Assembly (NCBI GenBank): GCA_958510875.1
Contig: OY294069.1
Span: forward strand, 180,155,112-180,219,111
Length of the DNA: 64,000 nucleotides
Reading direction: 5' to 3'
Source: Endomychus coccineus
Taxonomy: Eukaryota > Arthropoda > Insecta > Coleoptera > Endomychidae
The position numbers were made by a program, and so were the translations under genes. The notes under the pieces are model-generated. The model was not told the DNA's origin, did not search any database, and worked only from the letters and a program-made list of their open reading frames with translations. Below, in pieces: positions 11,201-21,458 of the stretch; within the stretch, counting starts at the first letter, position 1, and every line of letters starts with the position of its first letter.

Positions 11201-14147
11201 AGGCCAATTTGGATGTGCAACAATTCAAACCGGAAGAGATCACGGTTAAAGCGACCGGAGACGATACTATAACGATCGAAGGGAAACACGAGGAACAACA
11301 AGACGAGCACGGTTATATTTCAAGACATTTCCTGAGAAGATACGTTTTGCCGAAAGGATGTGATATCAGCAGAGTCGAGTCTAAATTGTCTTCGGATGGC
11401 GTTTTAACGATATGTGCTCCGAAAACAAGTCCCGATGAGTTGGAGAACAGGAACATTCCAATCACCCACACTGGGAAGCCGATGCTGGGGGAATCGCAGA
11501 AGAACAACCAATCTTCCGACTAAATAAACTGGATTACCATGCATTTCTATTTTATTTTAGTTCTCTTAAAGTCAGATAGACATTAGTATTATTGTTACTT
11601 CTAAGACTGTATATTTAAGACTGTCGGTATATGTTAAACTTAATTATCACTTCATTTTATTCAATAGTATTTCATAAACATTACTATATGTAATAGCCAA
11701 ATCTGGATCAATAAATTTGACCAACTTATATAATGATCTGCTTCTTGATTCCCTCACTATACAGGATGTTTCTAAATTGCTTCAAAATATTCTACAGGAT
11801 GATTCTCCTGTGAAAATTAAAACCCTTCCACTCCCACGTCACACCCTCCAAAGTTGGTGGTAAAGAATGATTTTTATTCATGTTTTCTGCTCTCAGAAAA
11901 GTGAAGAGGATAACATTTGGTAGACAACTAATGGAAAAACAATTTGGGATTTGACTGCCATAGGGTGTACCCCTACAATAGTTTATACCAGAACTTTTCA
12001 ATTAGGTGAAAATGTTATAAGTAAAGAAACAAATGTTAATGGAAGGCCGTCAGTTATTTGACAGTAGCCACTAGACTTATTCCTAAAATAATTATTTGAA
12101 TAAAAACAATTTGTAATATACCACTCTAACATGGTACTCTATCAATAAAACTCTATAAAACTTTACTTAAGGAATTCATATTATTCCTTATTCCTCAATC
12201 TATTTATTTATTAACAGTGTGGCCATTAAATTAAGAGAACCATGACACGTTGGAGTTTGATTCCAATCATTGATTAGCCAGAACAAACGTGAAAAATATC
12301 ATTGACACTTACCCTTTTCTTTCACAAGACACTTAAGATTTTAAAACACTGGAAGGTAAGAGGAAGGATAAACGCTAATATCAATCAGATAAACTCGTAC
12401 TCAACAACAACAATAACATTTAATAATAAAAAAAATAACAATTAAATGATAATGATAATAATAAAAGAATGTATGAAAATTAAAGATAATAGAAATGAAT
12501 ATTATGATTAACTTTATTACTAATAAGAATAAAAACTAAGATCAAAATCTATACTCAAATAAAATACCTAGATAATCTAAATCAACTAAAAGAGAAATTA
12601 AACTAAGATTAATAAATTGATATCCAACCAGGATGAACCTAGGGGATCGAAAATGAATGAAATGATTAAATATATTATTAACTCGAACTTGAATAAATAC
12701 TGAGGAAAACAACTTTAATCAAAAATCTAAAACAACTCTGATTTAGCGAAATCCACCCTTCTTACCAAAAACACTCTGGAGAAACTATCAAGTTAAATTA
12801 ATTGAAATTAAGTGTCACGTGATTTCTCAAGAGACTAATTCAAGCTAGAAAATATAACTGAAGGTTTTAGGCATTATCTCTAGTATTTATAATGCGTCCT
12901 TTTCCTCAAGAACCAATCTACAATTCGGAAACGGATCCCTGAATTGTTTAACCAATAAGCAATAAGATTTCTCTCTTGAGGTCTTTAGTACAGAATGTGG
13001 GGATTTCTAAATCTATCTGTCCTTTACTAAATATCACTAACTGATTTGAATGTACATAAAACATCTCCAGATGGAAAACATCAATATCTATCTTGTAGCA
13101 AACCATTAGTTTCTCGTCGTATATCGGGTATTGGTTCGACAGGTTTATTATATCCTTTATTAGTAACTTGTGTGGACTTTCACAACCTTCTTGACCTTCC
13201 AGCTATGGTCATACCACCCTCGTTGAAACGAGTGTGAATTGTCTTATATTTATTTTAGAAATTCCCTAACTTCCTCGAGCTACATTCAATATTGAAACAT
13301 CTGGCAACCCCTGGATGTTCTTTACTGTTAGATATTTTAATTTTACATGAAATTTCAATTTACTAAGAATGACTTTGTTTTTTTAAATATTGGAAATAAC
13401 CTGTACTAAACCCTTGTTACACCACGTTTTTGAAACGGACTAAGTATAAAATAATTTCGTGACTACTTAGCTATATACCCATCAGCCCTATAATTGAAAT
13501 TAATCCCATTCTCAACCCCCTTTTAAAGATAATTTTTAATTAACCAAAAAATGAAAATTAAGCCTTCATAATTGGTTCCGGTAAGCTTTTTGAGTCGCGA
13601 AAAATCGGGGAAATTTCGTTATTTTCACTCAAATTTTCTTATTTTTCACGTGATTAGCATTTTCTACTTATTAGAGGTAATTTGGGGTCATTGTGACTTA
13701 AACTTTCACTATATACTGATTAGGGATTAAGGTAGAAACTTTGACGGATGTGTTAAACACAGAACCATTGCCAAAAAACTTCATCTAGTATTTATTTTTT
13801 TGCCTACCATGATGGCCTTGCCACATTACACTACTTTGTACAAGCCAGAAAATTGTCAATGAAATTTATTCTTCAGATATTTCATGTTCAACTCTTGTGT
13901 CTGGTATCAACAATCGAGTTATAAATTAATATTTTGTGATTTAAAAAAGAATGTGTTGAACTAAATAAATGAAAGTTATACATTCACATTTGAATGTGTA
14001 GTGTTAATACTAAAAATATGATTGTTTAATACAAAACTTTTATTTTTTTACAGTTGGCAATACTGTGGGAAGGATACCATTCTGAATGAAAAGAAGAGTC
14101 TACACTTCGACGGAATTAAAGTGGCACTGAAAAAGGCGTCTTGTTAA
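5208..14147 (+). CDS. Pancreatic-lipase-family triacylglycerol lipase, 3' seven exons, N-terminus missing
   Basis: Exons 5208-5448, 5564-5676, 5727-5848, 7994-8287, 8474-8588, 9272-9466 and 14054-14147 (stop TAA 14145-14147), all with AG/GT borders. Together they encode about 390 residues of a lipase of the vertebrate pancreatic/insect neutral lipase family, which hydrolyses acyl esters of glycerides outside the cell. Visible signatures: VDWGHGA, nucleophile elbow GFSLGAH (Ser codon 5373-5375), GLDAASPLF (catalytic Asp 5569-5571), [10 protein letters not shown], and VACSHIRA (catalytic His 8026-8028). Exons 5-7 look like the C-terminal PLAT-type beta-sandwich of pancreatic lipase, ending with a cysteine. 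Signal peptide and first exons are not found, so they lie upstream or outside the window. Phases agree throughout except in exon 3, where one extra A in the run 5820-5824 shifts the frame: either an assembly error or an inactivating mutation. AATAAA at 14500-14505. Confidence 0.9.
5837..7445 (+). repeat. Four degenerate tandem copies of the lipase exon-3 end plus intron start
   Basis: A unit that begins with the last bases of lipase exon 3 ('gtgaccag...') and its splice donor is repeated at about 5837, 6239, 6691 and 6963, the last copy ending near 7445. Each copy carries 'gatattcctttccattgga', the block around 'tgttcaggtcctcgaatatt' (missing from the third, shorter copy) and 'cagatacctttatcaata'. 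Each start keeps a GT donor (gtaaga, then gtgaga three times). Unit lengths are roughly 400, 450, 270 and 480 bp. Confidence 0.8.
7765..7836 (+). tRNA. tRNA-Asp (anticodon GTC)
   Basis: Seventy-two bases fold as a tRNA. The acceptor strands are TCCTCGG and CCGTGGA, then a G discriminator. The anticodon stem is CCGCC/GCGGG-like around loop bases with GTC at 7798-7800, exactly position 34-36. The T arm is CGGGG-TTCGATT-CCCCG. Promoter boxes A (TAGTATAGTGG) and B (GGTTCGATTCC) are present, and a T run follows shortly after. There is one T-T mismatch in the acceptor stem (fourth pair). It sits inside lipase intron 3 on the same strand. No intron. It could be a slightly decayed copy. Confidence 0.87.
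8819..9132 (+). mobile_element. tRNA-derived SINE, copy 1
   Basis: A tRNA-like head (about 8840-8905) with a B box GGTTCGAATC at 8888-8897 is followed by an AT-rich body. The head does not fold as a functional tRNA. A second copy at 63440-63670 shares the head, 'tcgtacattt' or 'ttgtacattt', 'ttttatagaatgtgaaa' and 'cggcaacaca' in the same order. This pattern (pol III head plus shared non-tRNA body) defines a SINE. It lies in lipase intron 5. Confidence 0.65.
10791..10880 (+). promoter_or_regulatory. Heat-shock promoter: HSEs, TATA box and initiator
   Basis: A perfect three-unit heat-shock element TTCtgGAAacTTC lies at 10820-10832. A second, imperfect one (aTTCc-aGAcc-aGTCt-gGAAc) lies just upstream at 10791-10810. 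A TATATATA box is at 10845-10852 and an arthropod-type initiator TCAGTT at 10875-10880, about 30 bases downstream. HSF trimers bind alternating GAA/TTC units, so the gene at 10975 should be heat inducible. Confidence 0.85.
10975..11523 (+). CDS. Small heat-shock protein (Hsp20 / alpha-crystallin family), intronless
   Basis: Encodes 182 residues, a normal length for insect l(2)efl/Hsp20-type chaperones, which hold unfolding proteins in the cytosol without ATP. The N-terminal region carries the usual Arg- and Phe-rich stretch (WRSAMSEG near residues 55-62). The alpha-crystallin domain spans about residues 68-151, from [18 protein letters not shown] to the terminal GVLTICAPK signature. The C-terminal tail has the I-x-I motif (IPI, residues 161-163) that docks into neighbouring dimers. 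The start ATG follows 'caaa' and is the first in the transcript predicted from the initiator. It is nested on the same strand inside the last lipase intron. The absence of introns is typical of heat-inducible genes. A poly(A) signal AATAAA lies at 11710-11715. Confidence 0.95.
   Translation: MSLLPLLLEEYIRPSRLPDQHFGMVLHPDDFFSPLNISRDVRSLMRSPGHYLRPWRSAMSEGDLGSTVCVDKDKFQANLDVQQFKPEEITVKATGDDTITIEGKHEEQQDEHGYISRHFLRRYVLPKGCDISRVESKLSSDGVLTICAPKTSPDELENRNIPITHTGKPMLGESQKNNQSSD
11800..13029. other. Intronic AT-rich DNA, no gene seen
   Basis: Lies between the nested Hsp20 gene and the repeat at 13030 inside the last lipase intron. Only A/T-rich simple sequence is seen (for instance AAT/ATA-rich 12400-12560). 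Confidence 0.5.
13030..13435 (+). repeat. Dispersed relative of the 628-bp array unit
   Basis: Shares with the array at 19516-21743 the words 'acttgtgtg', 'accttc/cttgacc' then 'agttatggtcat'-like, a small stem-loop ('ctcgttgaaacgag' here, 'ctccttgaagcgggag' in the array), 'atatttattttaga', and 'caacccct.gat'. Beyond that it matches the DNA just after the array ('gatattttaattttacatgaaat', 'ctgtactaaaccctt'). It shows the array grew from a dispersed mobile sequence. Confidence 0.7.
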
Positions 14148-14889
14148 TGTATTATATATTTTAAGTTAATGTTTTTTATAAAAACTAATTAACAAAACAG
14201 AGTTTATTTTGTAACGCTTTATTATCCCCATCCTAAGTCATTTAATATGAATGCCCTTAGACATTAATAATTGTTCATCTATGAAAATCTATATAATCAA
14301 ACATGAGTGGAATAATTTCAGAATGTATTATATGTCATATTGATAGGATTGTGGGAAATGGGGAAAGAAAAAAAAATTTTGATCTATATTGTTTATTCCA
14401 AATCATATTTATACAAAATTATAAATGGCAAATAACCGGTCACATTGCTGAATTACTTGTCAGTGAACATAAATTACCAATTTAGTCTGATCAAATTCTA
14501 ATAAATAAATGGTTTAAAGTCAAAAACTTCTGAATTTCGATTTATAATTATATTATATAATAACTTATGTACTAGTACCAATAAAATATAACACTAATAA
14601 TACATTTCAATATTTCATGTAATATAATAATTATATATTGTAGAATTTTCGTGGTTTGTTATTATTATTTAATGATTTATTGAATTGTTGTGCAAAAAAA
14701 TAGTTCTATATTATAGAATCTAGTTTCACCATTTTCATATTTTTTAGATTCATGTAATATTCTTGGCCTTGACTGCAACAGTGTTAAACCAGTAAACTCT
14801 TCTTCACCAACACAAACTGACTGATTACAGGTTATGTTATATGTTTTGTTAATAATCCACATTCTTCCTTGTGCCAACTCCTCAGAAAT
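14148..14889. other. Lipase 3' flank
   Basis: Contains the 3' UTR of the lipase gene with AATAAA at 14500-14505. Very AT-rich; no other feature recognised. Confidence 0.5.
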
Positions 14890-15790
14890 TTGACATTACA
14901 ATAAATAAGAAATGACCTTGCTTGACCGTGGTCATTTATGGCTTTACCAAACGTTTAATCATCAAATATGTATACCCACAAATTTGCCAATTTGTTATAA
15001 ACAAATTATATTAATTATTAAATATACGAATTTGAACAAAATGTCGAGTTTATATTTGTTTTCGGATAATTTTGGCCTCCTGAGAACGATTTTGTTGCTT
15101 ATTATGCTCTTCAAATGCATTCTTGTGGAAATTTTCAAAAGGGAATTAGAAAAATTTTTTGATGTTTTAGTATGACAAATTATCAGTAGATATATAAAGT
15201 AAAACATATTGATTTTTTCAAGTAGGTAAGGGAGAGTTGTTACGGAAGGGAAAACAATTTTTTAAATTAGTGGCATGACATTTTTTTATTACATTAGGAC
15301 TTTATACATTTCATCAATTTTGTCAAAAAAATCAAGTTGAGTGTGCATATTATATAAAAATGAATAAAAATGTCACATTTCTTTTTCTTCATTTGTTTAT
15401 AACAATTCAAAATGCATTTGAAGACCATAATCGCAATAAAATCGTACTCAGGCCAAAATTATCCGAAAACAACTATAAACTCGATATTTTCGTCAAATTC
15501 GTATATTTAATAATAAATATAATTTGCATATAATTAGCAAATTTGTGGTTATACTTTCGACGATAAAATAGAACTCAGAATACCAAAATTATCCGAAAAT
15601 GACCCTAAAGTCGGAGTTTTGGTCGAGTTCATTTATTTTGTTAAAAAATAAATTGTTTATAACAAAAAATACTCTTTATCCGATCAAAAACGCTCAAATT
15701 TTGCAGTTTTTAGAAATTTTTATGTAATCTCAAAAATGAGCAAATTGTTCATTTATTGTTTATAAACAATATAAACAATTTGCGCTGGTT
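14890..15790. mobile_element. Fold-back (inverted-repeat) element, copy 1
   Basis: Positions 14966-15135 and 15400-15552 are inverted copies of each other: 'tacgaatttgaacaaaatg', 'tttcggataattttggcc' and 'cttcaaatgcatt' reappear reverse-complemented in the right order. The arms are about 150 bp with a spacer of about 270 bp. The right side continues to 15745 with sequence shared with the larger palindrome at 29785-30575, so both belong to one family. No transposase is encoded. Confidence 0.8.
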
Positions 15791-15956
15791 TGGCCTATTT
15801 TTATATCGATTTGACTGAATGAATTGGAGTTCAGTTGAACTAAGGATCAGATCCATTAGAATAAAAAGTTAGTTATATGAACGCGTCTATAAGACGATGA
15901 TTCGCCAACCAATGCAAATACAATTTGTTTCAGTTCAAGCCTCAAGCCTGCCCTGA

Positions 15957-16010
15957 AGATGCCACTTGCAATGGTTGGCGAAACGTCGGCATCAAGTCGA
16001 GCTATTGTGA
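15957..16010. repeat. Conserved short block shared with 52381-52434
   Basis: Fifty-odd bases (gatgccac-tgcaatggttggcgaaacgtcggc and onward to gctattgtga) are nearly identical at both sites. The style 'GATGnnnn...GAAACGTCGG' is typical of the 3' tails of Penelope-like elements, but no reverse transcriptase is attached, so family membership is a guess. Confidence 0.6.
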
Positions 16011-16224
16011 CGCGGGATCCATCCGGAGGCCAAGATTTTTCAATACAAATACAGCAGGACCAATTTAAGCCATAAGTATACCACCTCAGTTCTACAAGCT
16101 GCCCTAAAGGAGCCACCCACCTGTATGTTTTGTCACTACGTGTGAGGAAAATCTGAATCTGAGTCAGATATTCCCAGCTCCAATTTATGGCCAGAGGATG
16201 TCACATTTATCCAGGTGACACGAA

Positions 16225-16549
16225 CTTGATTGGGTTCAGATCTGGAGATCTAGGTGGCCACATTGTGATCTTACCTGTTGAATTCCGCACTTGATTGGAT
16301 TCAGATCTGGAGATCTAGGTGGCCATGTTGCGATCTTACCTGTTGAATCCCGCACTTGATTGGGTTCAGATCTGGAGATCTAGGTGGCCATATTGCGATC
16401 TTACCTGTTGAATCCCGCACTTGATTGGATTCAGATCTGGAGATCTAGGTGGCCATATTGCGATCTTACCTGTTGAATCCCGCACTTGATTGGATTCAGA
16501 TCTGGAGTTCTAGGTGGCCATATTGCGATCTTACCTGTTGAATCCCGCA
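16225..16549. repeat. 65-bp minisatellite, five units, derived from transposase coding DNA
   Basis: Units start at 16225, 16290, 16355, 16420 and 16485, an exact 65-bp period with few differences. On the minus strand a unit encodes WPPRSPDLNPIK, the third-aspartate region of a Tc1/mariner-type transposase. Since 65 is not a multiple of three, the successive copies fall into different frames. Flanking 16550-16630 may continue the same transposase relic. Confidence 0.9.
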
Positions 16550-16873
16550 ATCCGGACAATAACAACTTGCAACCAAGCTGAAATATTTCGAGGTTTGTCA
16601 TAACACATCCTCTTTTTATATCGCTTCTCAACCTTTATGTTAAAATCAGTGAATAAATATCCAAGTGTTGCAAAAAAACTAAATTTATTAGCACTGTTAT
16701 ACATAATACAGTGTTATTCTTATCAACTTAAACATCCAATATTTTAAATGGTTAATTGTTATCGATATTAAAGATACCTGAGGGGAACGTCAAATTCTAT
16801 GAGATGATCATTCATACTCCATGTGTCGTCCATTCGGTTGACCTAAGGAAGCATTTCATAGAATATAAGCACA

Positions 16874-18012
16874 TTATAAATTGTATACAAACTCACTTGG
16901 CAATTGACCAGGTATTTGCCCCGCTTGCAACTGCTTCTGTAATCGTTCCACCTCATCTAACGAACTCGCTCGATTAATGGCATCCCTGATTTTTCTAATT
17001 TCATCATCCGTAAGACCTATTATACGAAATAAGAATTATACGAATCGTAATCGTGTCTATTTCTTTGATTCTTACCTTTACTCTTGGCAATGTTATTGAG
17101 ATTTCCACCGGGGATGAACGATTTCGATCGTTTCGCGATGTCTTTTTGAATTTCTTTACCTCTCTTACTCTTGAACAATGCCTTAGCATCGTCTCTTTCT
17201 TTTTCTCTGATTTTACGAAAATCTAAGAGACGCAACTGAGGTAACTTGTAAATTACATACAACCTGTAATGTTGTTTGGATGTAATGGGGTTGTGCATTA
17301 AACTCAAAGTTGAAAGTGATTCTAAACTAACCAAAGGTTCTATGTCGCCCAATTCTTCTAAATGATTTCCAGTTAAAATCAGTGTTTCTAAACTTGGGAT
17401 ATATTCTTCTAGGTGCTCTCCAATTCGTCTGCATATCAAAAAGTTATTAAAACCAATTCTATTTTATTACACTAACAATCTAAACAAAAATATCCATTAA
17501 TGTTCCAGAATAATTAGAGTGAGAAACGTCTTTATTTATATTTTTAATACAATCCTGAAATAATTTCCAATTTCATGGAATCATTTATTTTATTATTATT
17601 GACAATGGCCTGTATACCAATTTTTTAGAATTGATGTTCTAGTTAACCCATTACAAAAACTAATGAACTATATATGGCTTAATGTGTTTGCAAATATAGG
17701 TATTTAACACCTACAATTATATTGAATACTTACATTATCCGATTATTATTAAGTAACAACCATTTCAGTCGTTTCAAATAAGGAAAACCATCTAATTTTC
17801 GTACATCGTTATCTGAAAAGTCGATGGTATCGAATTGATCTCCTGTGGCCCCTAAATTTTCGATTTCTGGTATACGGTAGCCTGATAAAAATATGTTAGG
17901 GTTATAATAACCTACATTTTGTATTCTTACCTCTAAGATCTAATTCGCGGTCCTTAACAGGATTTATGTACTGCATAGAGTTTTGGATGAGTTCGGCGGT
18001 TAGTTTAACCAT
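16874..18012 (-). CDS. SNRPA1: U2 small nuclear ribonucleoprotein A' (U2A')
   Basis: Four exons on the minus strand: 18012-17931, 17881-17734, 17428-17076 and 17016-16874. All borders are GT/AG and all phases agree, giving 241 residues (human U2A' has 255). The protein binds U2B'' and U2 snRNA stem-loop IV in the spliceosomal U2 snRNP in the nucleus. Residues start MVKLTAELIQ, followed by DRELDLRGYRIPEIENLG, then leucine-rich repeats (FDTIDFSDND, LKRLKWLLLNNNRI, LETLILTGNHLEELGDIEPL), the LRR cap HYRLYVIYKLPQLRLLDF, and a basic tail with KRGKEIQKDIAKRSK. The last exon encodes EIRKIRDAINRASSLDEVER and GQIPG, as in orthologues. The final exon reads through a possible GTGAGT donor to a stop at 16876-16874, so a longer alternative end is possible. 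AATAAA on this strand at 16689-16684. Confidence 0.95.
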
Positions 18013-19099
18013 ATTGTATGAACAATTACTCTTGTTTTATAACTTAAATGAAATAATACTTATTATATTAACTTATTTCAACAAACTACGAAATGCCTTT
18101 TTTCGATTTCTATCATAGAATTCATAGAGCATAAAATAATTCAATTAGACCACTAGGACACAACAAATATTACAGTAAAACCATGAAAATGATGCTTGTT
18201 TATCTATGTACTATCTATGAAAATAACTTTCTATACACCCTGGAGTAAAAAGTTTCCTATAAAGCAGCAGCCAAGAACAATCTTTATAGTTTTCTTTTTT
18301 ATGGAAATATCCTTTCAGACTCTTTGCCTTTGACCAATAGATGTCAGTCGTAGCCAACAAGTTAAATATTTTGTTTCGACTATGACAAGTGTACTATGTT
18401 CCGCAATGAGCAAAGCTATATTTAATAATACTAATAAAATAACACATTACGTTCTCCTCATTACTAGAAATTTCAGTATTTCATATTCTAATTCATTTTC
18501 TTAAATAATCAGAAGAACTATTCATACTAATAAATTAATTATTGTCGTCAGAATATAGCTTTTATTTCACCTTGTAATTCTTTAGGGATTTTCCCATAAA
18601 CAATCTAAATAACACAATCACCCAAGTTCATCATTTTTAAACTTAATGAATTTGTGGCTACTAACGATGTGCAACTTAATTTTTAATAAATAAAATTGAA
18701 TTTTCATTAGCGTAAATTATGTTAGAACATGACATTACCTAAGAACGTAATAAAACGCGCTAATGATAAAATATTAGCTCATCCGTGACCCTTGTAGGTC
18801 ACTATAAAAATTATGCTTCGGCTTCCAAGTTCATGTTAAATTCAAGTTTGAACCTCTTGCATTCTCACCGTATAGATCAACAAAGATTTTCAATTTTTTT
18901 TTCTGCCTAATTTCTAATCAAGTCTTCGGCACAAACATCTTCCATAATTAACTCAAAAATTCATAGTATAGTATTGATTATACTATATATTCACAATCAG
19001 CTGTATCCACTAGATACACTAGCTGTCCTTACGATTTTCATATGCTTTACTCAGTTTTGAATAAGATACAGTACTGGTACAGTTTTTTAGTGTTGTTAA
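18013..19099. other. U2A' upstream region, no gene seen
   Basis: Holds the U2A' promoter by position. A TATAAAAA at 18803-18810 is noted but no gene follows it that I recognise. Confidence 0.4.
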
Positions 19100-19640
19100 C
19101 AAATATTCATGACAGCACAGTACATCCGATGACGCTACCACTGCAATGTACGAAGACGATAGGTCAATTCTAACACCTCCCGATAATGCTCAACTTGCCG
19201 ACTACTTGAAACAAACCTTAGCCCAATAGGAGCTTGGCTAAAGGTATGGAGTATCAAAACCAATGAAAATCGGTTCGCGTTACATTTACAAATGGTAAAG
19301 GAAACTGCTCACATGTCATACTAAACAAGGCGGTGATCCCTCAGAGTGTTAATGTAAAAGACCTTGATGTACTTAGACACAAGACTCACATGGAGAAAAC
19401 ACATTTTTATGAAAAGGAAGCAAACAAGAAGCAAACAAAGACTTCATTATTGACTAATTGGACCTAAATCTGAGTTATCGATCAACAACATACTGTATCA
19501 AGAAATACTTAAGCCATTATAGTCTACAGCGCTATGGTTCTACGTTAAATTCCTATATTGAGTTACCTACTTGAACAGCGGTTCTGGAATAACCCGATAC
19601 CTAAGCATCTCCAGATCGTTAACGTTAACATTGATCATAG
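19100..19640 (+). pseudogene. Jockey-clade LINE reverse transcriptase, C-terminal end
   Basis: Fragments in shifting frames read DDATTAMYED (the catalytic DD box region), then a segment around GAWLKVW, the block 'ANRFALHLQM...NCSHVILNKAVIPQ', DVLRHKTHMEK and ILYQEILKPL, as in the C-terminal half of jockey ORF2. Beyond about 19516 the sequence becomes the first unit of the 628-bp array, whose start is this LINE end. Confidence 0.7.
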
Positions 19641-19989
19641 CTTAGCATTCGTTTTCCGTCCTATATTGGTTATTGATCTGGACAGATCAATAGTAGCTCA
19701 TGGTTTCCTTTAGAACAAGAAACTTGTGTGAAATTATAGAAACCACCTTGACCATGCCAGTTATGGGATCATATCACTCTCCTTGAAGCGGGAGTGATAT
19801 ATTTATTTTAGAGATTCTTTTACAGCTGCAACCCCTAGATCTTCTTGTTACTTTGCTTCTTTGTTGGTGTTTCTATAACAACAAAACCGAAGCACTGCAT
19901 AATTATTGCTGTCAACTAACCCAACGAAAATAGTTTTATTGTTATTTGTTATAATATAAACAGTTCAGATTCATTAAATATTGAATATA

Positions 19990-20124
19990 ATGGAATACGA
20001 AGATTTAGAGTCGGAAAATACACCTCCAGAAATTATTCAGAAAGCAATATATGTTTGCAATAATTTGTTACCAAGCACATCAAGAGAAAAATATGAAATC
20101 GCTTACAGAAACTTTATGGACTGA
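19990..20124 (+). pseudogene. Array ORF copy 1, stop-interrupted
   Basis: Same ORF as copies 2 and 3 but with TGA at 20122-20124 in place of the TGG (Trp) codon after FMD, leaving 44 codons. It is otherwise nearly identical to the others. Confidence 0.6.
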
Positions 20125-20617
20125 AAAATGAAAGCCAAGATAAATTATAGTCTACAGCGCTATGGTTCTACATTAAATTCCTATATTGAGTTACCTACTT
20201 GAACAGCGGTTCTGGAATAACCCGATACCTAAGCATCTCCAGATCGTTAACGTTAACATTGATCATAGCTTAGCATTCGTTTTCCGTCCTGTATTGGTTA
20301 TTGATCTGGACAGATCAATAGTAGCTCATGATTTCCTTTAGAACAAGAAACTTGTGTGAAATTATAGAAACCACCTTGACCATGCCAGTTATGGGATCAT
20401 ATCATTCTCCTTGAAGCGGGAGTGATATATTTATTTTAGAGATTCTTTTACAGCTGCAACCCCTAGATCTTCTTGTTACTTTGCTTCTTTGTTGGCGTTT
20501 CTATCACAACAAAACCGAAGCACTGCATAATTATTGCTGTCAACTAACCCAACGAAAATAGTTTTATTGTTATTTGTTATAATATAAACAGTTCAGATTC
20601 ATTAAATATTGAATATA

Positions 20618-20830
20618 ATGGAATACGAAGATTTAGAGTCGGAAAATACACCTCCAGAAATTATTCAGAAAGCAATATATGTTTGCAATAATTTGTTACC
20701 AAGCACATCAAGAGAAAAATATGAAATCGCTTACAGAAACTTTATGGACTGGAAAATGAAAGCCAAGATAAATTATAGTCTACAGCGCTATGGTTCTACG
20801 TTAAATTCCTATATTGAGTTACCTACTTGA
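20618..20830 (+). CDS. Array ORF copy 2, possible recombinase core-binding-domain fragment
   Basis: Seventy codons from ATG 20618. Residues 1-50 (from MEYEDLESENTP through QKAIYVCNNLLPSTSREKYE to FMDWKMKAK) resemble the start of the helical SAM-like N-terminal domain of tyrosine recombinases of Crypton/Ngaro-type elements (pattern LLP-S-REKYE-AY--FM-WK). This is a family impression only. The catalytic domain is absent. After MKAK the frame enters LINE-derived sequence (NYSLQRYGSTLNS) and stops, so the C-terminus is an accident of the tandem junction. No evidence that it is expressed. Confidence 0.4.
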   Translation: MEYEDLESENTPPEIIQKAIYVCNNLLPSTSREKYEIAYRNFMDWKMKAKINYSLQRYGSTLNSYIELPT

Positions 20831-21245
20831 ACAGCGGTTCTGGAATAATCCGATACCTAAGCATCTCCAGATCGTTAACGTTAACATTGATCATAGCTTA
20901 GCATTCGTTTTCCGTCCTATATTGGTTATTGATCTGGACAGATCAATAGTAGCTCATGATTTCCTTTAGAACAAGAAACTTGTGTGAAATTATAGAAACC
21001 ACCTTGACCATGCCAGTTATGGGATCATATCACTCTCCTTGAAGCGGGAGTGATATATTTATTTTAGAGATTCTTTTACAGCTGCAACCCCTAGATCTTC
21101 TTGTTACTTTGCTTCTTTGTTGGCGTTTCTATAACAACAAAACCGAAGCACTGCATAATTATTGCTGTCAACTAACCCAACGAAAATAGTTTTATTGTTA
21201 TTTGTTATAATATAAACAGTTCAGATTCATTAAATATTGAATATA

Positions 21246-21458
21246 ATGGAATACGAAGATTTAGAGTCGGAAAATACACCTCCAGAAATTATTCAGAAAG
21301 CAATATATGTTTGCAATAATTTGTTACCAAGCACATCAAGAGAAAAATATGAAATCGCTTACAGAAACTTTATGGACTGGAAAATGAAAGCCAAGATAAA
21401 TTATAGTCTACAGCGCTATGGTTCTACGTTAAATTCCTATATTGAGTTACCTACTTGA
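21246..21458 (+). CDS. Array ORF copy 3, identical protein to copy 2
   Basis: Located 628 bp after copy 2 and encodes the same residues throughout. See copy 2 for the weak resemblance to a recombinase N-terminal domain. The identity of two adjacent copies reflects array homogenisation rather than demonstrated selection. Confidence 0.4.
   Translation: MEYEDLESENTPPEIIQKAIYVCNNLLPSTSREKYEIAYRNFMDWKMKAKINYSLQRYGSTLNSYIELPT

Noticed and set aside
14303..14485. 60-codon open frame after the lipase gene
   Set aside because: Lies in the lipase 3' UTR and shows no family character.
16225..16549. CRISPR-like regular repeat
   Set aside because: Units are contiguous with no unique spacers; it is a minisatellite in a eukaryotic genome.
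18803..18840. TATAAAAA as a promoter
   Set aside because: No initiator-linked exon or gene could be found downstream before the LINE relic at 19100.
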